64,000 nucleotides of DNA, taken from Candidatus Zixiibacteriota bacterium. Its GTDB lineage: Bacteria; RBG-13-66-14; B26-G2; WVWN01. Shown here one piece after another: positions 23,788-31,068 of this stretch (within the stretch, counting starts at the first letter, position 1; each line of letters begins with the position of its first letter). A program made the translations under genes and the position numbers. Below the pieces are notes generated by a model. The model was not told the origin of the DNA. It made no database searches and was given only the letters and a program-made list of their open reading frames with translations. The DNA lies in contig JAUWLW010000003.1 in NCBI GenBank assembly GCA_030613505.1, positions 42,066 to 106,065 of the forward strand. Direction: 5' to 3'.

Positions 23788-24753
23788 ATGAAACGAGTAT
23801 CGATACTAGCCGCTCTCTCAATTTGTATCGCCGCGGCCGCCTCCGCCGATTTTAAATACGCCGGCCAGTGGGGCTCGCCCGGTACCGCCGCGGGCGAATT
23901 CAACGCGCCGACGGGGATAGCGGTCGCGCCCAACGGCAACGTCTACGTCGCCGACGAGTTCAACCATCGCATCCAATACTTCACCGCCGCCGGCAGCTTC
24001 CTCGGCCGGTGGGGTTCGCGCGGCTCCGGTAAGGGTGAGTTTATCTACCCCGCCGACGTGGCGGTGGCGCCCAACGGCAACGTCTACGTCGCCGACTTCG
24101 ACAACAATCGGATCCAGTACTTCAAACCGAACGGCACGTTCGTGGGCAAGTGGGGCGAGTACGGCATCTTGCCGCGGTTCTTCAATAAGCCGCACGGCGT
24201 CGCCGTAGCGCGCAACGGCAACGTCTACGTGGCGGATACCTATAACAATCGCGCGCAGTACTTCACTCGAGCCGGCAGCTTCCTGGGCTCCTGGGGCACT
24301 AAAGGCGCCGCCGACGGCCAATTCGACCAACCCATTAGCATCGCCGTCGCGCCCCACGGCAACGTCTACGTCGCGGACCGGCTCAACAACCGGGTGCAGT
24401 ACTTCGACGCCAAGGGCGCCTTCCTCGGTAAATGGGGCACGAAGGGCTTCGGCTGGGGACAATTCGAGTACCCCTCGGCTATAGCGGCCAGCCCCGACTA
24501 CCGCATCTACGTCACCGATTACTCCTGGCACCACGTCCAGTATTTTACGGCGTCCGGCAGCTTCCTCGGCAAATGGGGAGGCCAAGGGACGCTCAACGGC
24601 GAATTCAACTTCCCCGACGGCATCGCCATTTCGCCGGCGGGTACGAAGGCGTACGTGGCCGACTCCGGCAATAACCGCATTCAGTACTTCAAGCGCGTCG
24701 AGCCCGCCGTCGCGCCTACGTCGCTTGGGCGCGTGAAGGCGCTGTTTAAATAA
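23788..24753 (+). CDS. Secreted NHL-repeat beta-propeller with SLGRVKALF tail (3)
   Basis: 321 residues; signal peptide ILAALSICIAAAASADFKYA, AAAGGAC before ATG 23788. Six blades such as GNVYVADEFNHRIQYFTAAG and GNVYVADFDNNRIQYFKPNG, ending VAPTSLGRVKALFK. The spacer before it (23691-23787) contains a CGGCTC/GAGCCG stem enclosing a GGCG-TTCG-CGCC hairpin, possibly limiting read-through from paralogue 2. Ligand unknown. Confidence 0.87.
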   Translation: MKRVSILAALSICIAAAASADFKYAGQWGSPGTAAGEFNAPTGIAVAPNGNVYVADEFNHRIQYFTAAGSFLGRWGSRGSGKGEFIYPADVAVAPNGNVYVADFDNNRIQYFKPNGTFVGKWGEYGILPRFFNKPHGVAVARNGNVYVADTYNNRAQYFTRAGSFLGSWGTKGAADGQFDQPISIAVAPHGNVYVADRLNNRVQYFDAKGAFLGKWGTKGFGWGQFEYPSAIAASPDYRIYVTDYSWHHVQYFTASGSFLGKWGGQGTLNGEFNFPDGIAISPAGTKAYVADSGNNRIQYFKRVEPAVAPTSLGRVKALFK

Positions 24754-24769
24754 TAATTAAACTAACGCT

Positions 24770-25549
24770 TTGGGAAAAACGGTCAATTTATTGACCGGTA
24801 TTGTTGCCGGCCTAAACGTCATCTTACCATCCGTCGTCGCCGGCGGAACCGCCGTCGAAGGACTTACGGCGGAAAAAGCGGGAATACCCGAGCGAGATTT
24901 CATATCTCCCGAAACCGCAAAAAAATTAGCAGCCCCGCTTCGGGACCCTTTGGCGGGTGATTACGTCGTTGAGAACACGATAGTATTCCCTTGGTTAATA
25001 GAAGATTGGAACGTCTACGAGCCCGATATAAAAATGGGTTTTTACGAGATAACCGTCTACAGCGGTAAAACTCGATACTCCACGCACGCTGCCTTAAACG
25101 CCAAGGTAGAAGAATATCTTCGTTCGGTTAAGCCGCTCATTTACATCCGCAGCGGCGAGTGGTACGTGGAACCTCGGGAGTTACTATCTAGAGAAGCGTT
25201 AACCCGTGAATTATTCGGATACTCCGACGTAATTACTTACTGGATCCCGGTTAATAAAAAATACGGCCGAAAAAGGTCGTCGTGGTCTGATAGCGCTATC
25301 GGTTGGAATACGCTGATGTTACATATATGTAGTACCGTAGCCTCGAAGGTCGCCCCTAGTCATAACCCGGTTTATGAAAAGACGATTAAATTTTCCGGTT
25401 TAAACGAATTCACGATTTTTAGAATTAATAGTGAGGAGATTTTCATACAGACCGGGGATATACACAACCGGCACCGTATATTTACCAGTAAAGCGGATTT
25501 CGACGAATATTTACTGGCGAACGTCGAAACGATCAAGGTTAAAGAATGA
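24770..25549 (+). CDS. Unrecognised AT-rich exported protein
   Basis: 259 residues from TTG 24770, no family recognised and no clear SD. The first 25 residues (KTVNLLTGIVAGLNVILPSV) resemble a signal peptide. The rest looks globular with mixed alpha/beta (VVENTIVFPWLIEDWNVYEP, MGFYEITVYSGKTRYSTHAA, FSGLNEFTIFRINSEEIFIQ) and acidic/basic balance. Its base composition is clearly more AT-rich than the NHL genes and LolCE beside it, resembling the cargo of the lysS insertion. No mobility gene adjoins. An alternative start further downstream cannot be excluded. Confidence 0.6.
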   Translation: MGKTVNLLTGIVAGLNVILPSVVAGGTAVEGLTAEKAGIPERDFISPETAKKLAAPLRDPLAGDYVVENTIVFPWLIEDWNVYEPDIKMGFYEITVYSGKTRYSTHAALNAKVEEYLRSVKPLIYIRSGEWYVEPRELLSREALTRELFGYSDVITYWIPVNKKYGRKRSSWSDSAIGWNTLMLHICSTVASKVAPSHNPVYEKTIKFSGLNEFTIFRINSEEIFIQTGDIHNRHRIFTSKADFDEYLLANVETIKVKE

Positions 25550-25573
25550 ACCCACAAAGGCCAAATATATAAG

Positions 25574-26845
25574 ATGAAAAAATCGTTCGAGCTCTTCGTC
25601 GCGCGCCGATACCTCACCGCCAAGGGGAAGGACACCTTCCTCTCCGTCATCACGCTAATCTCCATAGGCGGCGTTGTCGTGGGCGTGATGGCGCTCGTCG
25701 TCGTCATCAGCGTGATGAACGGCTTCGAGATCGACCTCCGCGAGAAGATCCTCGGGACCACCGCCCATATCACGGTTCTCCACGTGGGCCGCGAGGGCGT
25801 TACGGACTACCCCGCGTTGGAAGCCGAAATCGACCGAGTGGAGGGCGTCGAGGCCGTAGCGCCCTTCGTCTTCGTCGAGGGCATCCTCTCGTCGAAGCGC
25901 GACTCCATCGGCGCCGTCATCCGCGGCGTCGACATGGCGAGCCACCGCGAAATCTCCACCATCGAGGACAAAATCGTCGAGGGAACGATGGACTTCGACG
26001 TCGCCAAGAAGTCGCCTCTCGAGGCCAAGCTGGGCGGCTACGTCCCTCCCGAAGACGGCATCGTCCTCGGCGTCGAGCTCGCGCGCAACCTGGGCGTGGA
26101 CCTCAACGATACCGTCACGCTCATCTCGCCCCAGGTCATCTGGAACCCGCTCGCGCCGGTCCCGCCCAAGATGAAGAACTTCCGCGTCGTCGGCATCTTC
26201 GACGTCGGCATGTACGAGTTCGATTCGTCGCTGGCATATATCGACCTCGAGACCGCCCAAGAATTCCTCGCCATACCGCACAAGGTTAACGGCCTGGAGG
26301 TCCGCGTCGCGGACGTCTTCGACGCCCCCGCGGTCTCGGCCCGCATAAACGACGCCGTCGGCCTTCCCTACTTCGCTCGCGACTGGACCGTTACCCACGA
26401 GCAGCTGTGGACCATGTTGGCGCTGGAAAAGCACACCATGTTCGTCATCCTAACGCTCATCATTTTGGTAGCCGCGTTCAACATCCTCTCCACGCTCATC
26501 ATGATCGTCATCGAGAAGACGGGCGAGATCGGCATATTGAAAGCGATGGGCGCCACTAACGGCGCCATCGTGCGCATCTTCTTACTAAACGGCCTCATTA
26601 TCGGAACGGTGGGGACGGCGCTCGGCCTGGTCGCGGGCCTGGGCCTTTGCCGCGTACTTCAAAAGTACCAATTCGTCGAGTTGCCGGCGGAAGTATACGC
26701 GCTGCGGACGCTACCCGTTGTCGTTCAACCGCTGGACATACTAATTATCTGCGTCTTCGCGCTCGTCATCAGCGTGGCCGCGACGATATACCCGGCCTGG
26801 CGCGCGGCGCGCCTGGAGCCGGTAGAAGCGATCCAACATGAATAA
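25574..26845 (+). CDS. Lipoprotein-releasing ABC transporter permease (LolC/LolE family)
   Basis: 423 residues with the Lol/FtsX layout. An N-terminal helix after MKKSFELFVARRYL carries SVITLISIGGVVVGVMALVV. A large periplasmic domain spans about residues 50-270. Three C-terminal helices follow (HTMFVILTLIILVAAFNILS, GLIIGTVGTALGLVAGLGL, PLDILIICVFALVISVAATI). It ends with IYPAWRAARLEPVEAIQHE, the coupling-helix signature. A single permease here suggests a LolF-like homodimer. With LolD it extracts outer-membrane lipoproteins from the inner membrane. Confidence 0.92.
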   Translation: MKKSFELFVARRYLTAKGKDTFLSVITLISIGGVVVGVMALVVVISVMNGFEIDLREKILGTTAHITVLHVGREGVTDYPALEAEIDRVEGVEAVAPFVFVEGILSSKRDSIGAVIRGVDMASHREISTIEDKIVEGTMDFDVAKKSPLEAKLGGYVPPEDGIVLGVELARNLGVDLNDTVTLISPQVIWNPLAPVPPKMKNFRVVGIFDVGMYEFDSSLAYIDLETAQEFLAIPHKVNGLEVRVADVFDAPAVSARINDAVGLPYFARDWTVTHEQLWTMLALEKHTMFVILTLIILVAAFNILSTLIMIVIEKTGEIGILKAMGATNGAIVRIFLLNGLIIGTVGTALGLVAGLGLCRVLQKYQFVELPAEVYALRTLPVVVQPLDILIICVFALVISVAATIYPAWRAARLEPVEAIQHE

Positions 26846-27524
26846 CGTCGTCGAAGCCCGAGGTCTCCATAAATATTACCGGAGCGGCGACCAGACGCTC
26901 AACATCCTCGTCGGCCTGGACCTCGACGTCGCCCCCGGCGAAGCGGTGGCCGTCGTCGGCGAATCGGGCGCCGGCAAGACGACGCTGCTCAACCTGCTGG
27001 GCGGTTTGGACAAGCCTACCGACGGCCGCATCCTCGTGGACGGGACCGACATCTTCGGCCTAAAAGACGCGAGGCGGGCCCGCTTCCGCAACCGCCGCGT
27101 GGGTTACGTCTTCCAATTCCACCACTTATTGCCCGAATTCACCGCGCTCGAAAACGTAATGATGCCGCTCTTGATAGCGCGGGTGGACGCCGCGGAGGCC
27201 GAGCAGCGTGCCCAAAAGTACCTGGAGGCTGTAGGCATCCGCGAGCGCGAAACGCACCGCCCAGCCAAACTCTCGGGCGGCGAACGGCAACGGGTAGCCG
27301 TCGCCCGGGCGCTCACAGCGGAACCGGCCGTGGTACTAGCCGACGAACCGTCCGGCAACCTGGACGAGCGGACCGCGGAGAGCTTGCATGACCTCCTCTT
27401 CGATTTAAACGCACGGCTGGGGCAAACTTTCGTAATCGTTACGCACAACCGCGCGTTGGCCCGCCGGTGCGCCCGCACGTTATTATTGGAAGGCGGCGTC
27501 CTACACGATACCGAAACTCCTTAA
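26838..27524 (+). CDS. lolD: Lipoprotein-releasing ABC transporter ATP-binding protein
   Basis: 228 residues. Walker A GESGAGKTTLLNLLGGLDKP, Q-loop region RRVGYVFQFHHLLPEFTALE, signature [20 protein letters not shown], Walker B VVLADEPSGNLDE and switch His VIVTHNRALA. Belongs to the LolD/MacB/FtsE branch. It overlaps the permease gene by 8 bases (ATGAATAA), showing coupled translation, which identifies it as the Lol ATPase rather than a generic one. Confidence 0.93.
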   Translation: MNNVVEARGLHKYYRSGDQTLNILVGLDLDVAPGEAVAVVGESGAGKTTLLNLLGGLDKPTDGRILVDGTDIFGLKDARRARFRNRRVGYVFQFHHLLPEFTALENVMMPLLIARVDAAEAEQRAQKYLEAVGIRERETHRPAKLSGGERQRVAVARALTAEPAVVLADEPSGNLDERTAESLHDLLFDLNARLGQTFVIVTHNRALARRCARTLLLEGGVLHDTETP

Positions 27525-27527
27525 AAC

Positions 27528-27556
27528 TTGCGGCGGTTTTCGAAAAATGGTATAAT
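27528..27556 (+). promoter_or_regulatory. Promoter for clpC
   Basis: TTGCGG (27528-27533), 17-base spacer, perfect TATAAT (27551-27556), leader of about 54 bases to ATG 27617. No CIRCE or CtsR-like repeat was seen in the leader. Confidence 0.65.
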
Positions 27557-27616
27557 TACGCCGTAAAAGGAAAAACGAATAACGAACTATTTCTTACGCT
27601 TTGACGCGATAAAATT

Positions 27617-30067
27617 ATGCTGGATAAATTTACGGCTCGGGCCCGAAAGGTAATCCTCATTGCGCGCGAGGAAGCGACGCGCCTCCATCACGACGCCGTC
27701 GGCACCGAGCACGTACTCCTGGGCCTTATTCGCGAAGGCGACGGCGGCGCCGCGACGGTGTTGCGTAAGTTCGGCCTTTCGCTCGAGATGGTCCGGCGCC
27801 AGGTAGAGAAGCTCGTGCCGCCCGGCGGCGGGATGCGGACCGTGGGCGACATCCCCTTCACCGCCCGCGCCAAGTCCGTCATAGGTCACGCTGTCGAGGA
27901 ATCGGGTCTGCTCAGCCACAACTACGTAGGGACCGAACACCTCTTGTTGGGAATAATCCGCGAAGCGGAGAGCGTCGCGGTCAAAGTCCTCACCCACCTC
28001 AACGTCGACCCCGACGACCTTCGCCTCGAGGTCATCTCGAGCCTGGGGACCGGCGAGAAGGCGACGCGGACTCGACGCCGCAAGTCAAAGACGCCCGTAC
28101 TGGACGAGTTCGGCCGCAACCTCACCACGTTGGCGCGTGACGGCGAGCTCGACCCCGTGATCGGGCGCGAAGACGAAATCGAGCGCGTGGTGCAGATACT
28201 CAGCCGTCGCAAAAAGAACAACCCGGTCCTCATCGGCGAACCGGGCGTCGGCAAAACGGCCATCGTTGAAGGTCTCGCCCAGCGCATCGTCGAGAACAAC
28301 GTACCGGAGGCGTTGACCGGGAAGCGCTTGCTGACCCTCGACTTGGCGGCGGTCGTAGCGGGGACCAAATACCGCGGCCAGTTCGAGGAACGGTTGCGGA
28401 TGATCGTCGAGGAGATACGTAAAGACGAGAACATCATCACCTTCATCGACGAACTCCACACCATCGTCGGCGCCGGCGCCGCGGAGGGGGCCATCGACGC
28501 GTCGAACATGCTCAAGCCGGCGTTGGCGCGCGGCGAGCTCCAGTGCATCGGCGCCACTACCCTCTCCGAATACCGCAAGCACGTCGAAAAAGACGGCGCG
28601 CTGGAGCGGCGGTTCCAAACCATAATGGTGGACGCCCCCTCGGTCGAGGAGACCATTGAGATAATCCAAGGCCTTCGGGACCGGTACGAGGAACACCACC
28701 ACGTCAAAATCAACGACGACGCCGTCGTCGCCGCGGCCCGGCTGGCCGATAGGTACATCTCGGATCGCTACCTCCCCGACAAGGCTATAGATGTCATCGA
28801 CGAGGGCTGCGCGATGGTGCGGCTGCGCCATTCGACGTTGCCCCCCGACATCCGCGACCTGGAGGGCAAGACGGCCGAAATGCGGACCGAAAAAGAAGCG
28901 GCCATCGAGCGCCAGGAGTTCGAAACCGCCGCCCGCTACCGCGACCGAGAACGCGAGTACCGCCTCAAGGTCGAGGAGGCCAAGGAACGTTGGCGCGCCC
29001 TCACGGAACAGGAAGAGAACGTCCTCACGGTAGACGACGTCGCCTACATCGTATCCAAAACCACCGGCATACCGGTCGACCGGCTCGAGCGGGAGGAGTT
29101 CGAAAAACTGCTGCGGATGGAGGACGACCTCCACAAACGAGTCGTGGGCCAGGACGAGGCCATCGGCGTCGTGACGCGCGCCATAAGGCGCAGCCGCCTC
29201 GGCGTCAAAGACCTGAAAAGGCCCATAGGTTCATTCATCTACCTCGGGCCGACGGGCGTCGGCAAGACCGAGCTCGCCAAAGCGCTGGCCGAATTCCTAT
29301 TCGAGGACGAGGACGCGATCATTCGCGTCGACATGTCCGAATACATGGAGAAGCATAACGTCTCGCGGCTCGTGGGCGCGCCGCCCGGCTACGTCGGCTA
29401 CGAGGAGGGCGGCCAGTTGACCGAGCGCGTCCGCCGTAAACCATATTCCGTCATATTGCTCGACGAAATCGAGAAGGCTCATCCCGACGTATTCCACATA
29501 CTTTTGCAAGTAATGGAGGACGGCCGGCTGACCGACAACATAGGCCGCACCGTCGATTTCCGCAATACGGTCCTCATCATGACGTCGAACATCGGCGCGC
29601 GCCAGATCAAGGACGGCGGCGGCATAGGCTTCGGCGCCGCCCCCGGCGAGGCGACGTACGGGGAAATCAAAAAGACCGTAATGACCGAAGTCAAGAAGCT
29701 CTTCAACCCGGAATTCCTGAACCGCGTCGACGAGGTCATCGTCTTCCACCCCCTCGAAAAACGGCACCTCCGCACTATCGTTACGCTCATGATAAACGAG
29801 CTAAAGCAACGACTCGAGGAACACCTGCTCGAGCTCTACTTCACCGAAGACGCCAACGAGTTCTTAATGGAGAAAGGGTACGACCCGACTTTCGGCGCCC
29901 GGCCCCTCCGCCGAACGATTCAGAAATACGTGGAAGACCCGCTGGTCGAAAAGCTGCTCCGCGAGGACGTTAGCCCGGGTGACACCGTCGCCATAGACGT
30001 CAGCGCCGATAGCGACCAACTCTCCTTCGAAATCGTAAAAAGCCTTACGGGCGCCGAGCAAAGCTAG
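27617..30067 (+). CDS. clpC: ATP-dependent Clp protease ATP-binding subunit ClpC
   Basis: Hsp100 unfoldase, 816 residues. Two N-terminal Clp-N repeats (RARKVILIAREEATRLHHDA and AKSVIGHAVEESGLLSHNYV). D1 has Walker A GEPGVGKTAIVEG and Walker B IITFIDELHTIVGAG. The UVR-type middle segment (KEAAIERQEFETAARYRDRE) marks ClpC rather than ClpB. D2 has GPTGVGKTELAKALAEFLF and ILLDEIEKAHPDVFHILLQ. Presumably feeds substrates to ClpP (not in window). The UVR segment normally binds adaptors such as McsB or MecA. Own promoter upstream. Confidence 0.96.
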   Translation: MLDKFTARARKVILIAREEATRLHHDAVGTEHVLLGLIREGDGGAATVLRKFGLSLEMVRRQVEKLVPPGGGMRTVGDIPFTARAKSVIGHAVEESGLLSHNYVGTEHLLLGIIREAESVAVKVLTHLNVDPDDLRLEVISSLGTGEKATRTRRRKSKTPVLDEFGRNLTTLARDGELDPVIGREDEIERVVQILSRRKKNNPVLIGEPGVGKTAIVEGLAQRIVENNVPEALTGKRLLTLDLAAVVAGTKYRGQFEERLRMIVEEIRKDENIITFIDELHTIVGAGAAEGAIDASNMLKPALARGELQCIGATTLSEYRKHVEKDGALERRFQTIMVDAPSVEETIEIIQGLRDRYEEHHHVKINDDAVVAAARLADRYISDRYLPDKAIDVIDEGCAMVRLRHSTLPPDIRDLEGKTAEMRTEKEAAIERQEFETAARYRDREREYRLKVEEAKERWRALTEQEENVLTVDDVAYIVSKTTGIPVDRLEREEFEKLLRMEDDLHKRVVGQDEAIGVVTRAIRRSRLGVKDLKRPIGSFIYLGPTGVGKTELAKALAEFLFEDEDAIIRVDMSEYMEKHNVSRLVGAPPGYVGYEEGGQLTERVRRKPYSVILLDEIEKAHPDVFHILLQVMEDGRLTDNIGRTVDFRNTVLIMTSNIGARQIKDGGGIGFGAAPGEATYGEIKKTVMTEVKKLFNPEFLNRVDEVIVFHPLEKRHLRTIVTLMINELKQRLEEHLLELYFTEDANEFLMEKGYDPTFGARPLRRTIQKYVEDPLVEKLLREDVSPGDTVAIDVSADSDQLSFEIVKSLTGAEQS

Positions 30068-30198
30068 CAGCGCGCCGAGGTTTCGACCCGCGCCCCCCTC
30101 AAAACCGCGCCACGTCCGGATATCCCCCGCAGCATATCCGAAATATAATCCGGGGTATCCTCGGCTCGAGCCGTTATACCGTACCTATCGGAGGAATT

Positions 30199-30519
30199 AT
30201 GGCCGACGAGAAGAAGAAGAAACCGGAACCGGAAAGACCTTTGGTGGAACCCGAAATGCCCGACGAGGTGGCGGACGGCGCGTACGCCAACGTCGCGCAG
30301 ATAGTTTTTTCGCCGGCCGAATTCGTCTTCGACTTCGGCCGCGCCGTACCGGGCCGGAAGGGCTTTAAAATCATAAGCCGCATAATCACGACGCCGTTGC
30401 ACGCCAAACAATTTCTCCTGACGCTATCCGAGAACGTCTCGCGCTTCGAGGACCAGTTCGGCGAAATCAAGATACCTCAGCGGCCCGAGCCGGCGGGGCC
30501 CGAAGGTTTCAGACAATAA
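30199..30519 (+). CDS. DUF3467 family protein
   Basis: 106 residues, cytoplasmic. After a charged Lys/Glu/Pro-rich start, the core YANVAQIVFSPAEFVFDFGR followed by SRIITTPLHAKQFLLTLSEN and VSRFEDQFGEI is the DUF3467 pattern. These proteins have an R-I-I-x-x-P-x-H-A-K motif that resembles a nucleotide- or peptide-binding helix, but function is unknown. ATG 30199 has GGAGG 5 bases upstream. The HIT gene begins two bases after its stop. Confidence 0.85.
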   Translation: MADEKKKKPEPERPLVEPEMPDEVADGAYANVAQIVFSPAEFVFDFGRAVPGRKGFKIISRIITTPLHAKQFLLTLSENVSRFEDQFGEIKIPQRPEPAGPEGFRQ

Positions 30520-30521
30520 CG

Positions 30522-31038
30522 ATGGAGAAACGGCCCAACCTGTTCGTTCCCGGCAAAACGGAATACGTAAAAAAAAGGGCCGGCCTCCCCCCCCGGCCGG
30601 TGTATCCTATGCGACGTCGCGCGCGGCAAAGGCGACGTCGCAAACTTGGAGCTCGCGCGCGACAACGATTTCATAATCACGCTCAACCTCTACCCCTATA
30701 ACCCGGGCCACGTAATGATTTTCCCGGCCCGGCACGTCGAGGACCCGCGGGAGCTCGACGCCGACGAGCACGCCCACCTCGCGCGGCTGCAAAACTTGTC
30801 CCTCGACGTTCTCTCGGCCGAATATAATCCCGGCGGTTTCAACGTCGGCTGCAACGTCGGCGCGGCCGCCGGCGCTTCCATCGCCCACCTCCACCTCCAC
30901 GTCGTCCCGCGCTACCCGCGCGAACTGGGCGTCGTGGACGTCCTATCGGGCGCGAAAATCGTGATCGAAGACCCGGTAGAAACGCAACGGCGCCTGCGCG
31001 CCGCGTTCGACGACGCCCTCGAAAAAAGCCGCGGCTGA
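30522..31038 (+). CDS. HIT-family nucleotide hydrolase/transferase with apparent frameshift
   Basis: HIT proteins act on dinucleoside polyphosphates or nucleoside phosphoramidates. The main frame encodes CILCDVARGKGDVANLE, FIITLNLYPYNPGHVMIFPA, and SIAHLHLHVVPRYPRELGVV with the H-x-H-x-H catalytic triad, to 31038. In that frame a TAA at 30568 blocks any start before the CxxC, and the first start-like codon is TTG 30646, which would cut it off. A plausible start ATG 30522 (EKRPNLFVPGKTEYVKK) is one base out of frame. The shift maps to runs of eight A (30569-30576) and eight C (30587-30594). It may be a sequencing indel, phase variation or ribosomal slippage. Confidence 0.75.
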
Positions 31039-31048
31039 GCCGCGGCTT
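31022..31048 (-). terminator. Terminator for the TPR glycosyltransferase, inside the HIT gene end
   Basis: AAGCCGCGGC (31026-31035), 3-base loop holding the HIT stop codon TGA, GCCGCGGCTT (31039-31048): a 10-bp perfect stem. On the minus strand it is followed by six T, giving a strong terminator 20 bases past the convergent gene. Confidence 0.8.
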
Positions 31049-31068
31049 AACGTTAACGTCGTCGGCGC

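Noticed and set aside
21171-24585. Long minus-strand ORFs opposite the NHL genes (407, 397 and 255 codons)
   Set aside because: They arise from repeated third-position GC on the plus strand; no start signals, and the repeats mirror the NHL periodicity.
21700-24700. Regular ~141-base periodicity resembling a CRISPR or satellite array
   Set aside because: The period is one 47-residue NHL blade; sequences diverge and encode protein, with no short identical repeats or spacers.
28085-29134. 349-codon minus-strand ORF opposite clpC
   Set aside because: Antisense of ClpC coding sequence with shadow composition only.
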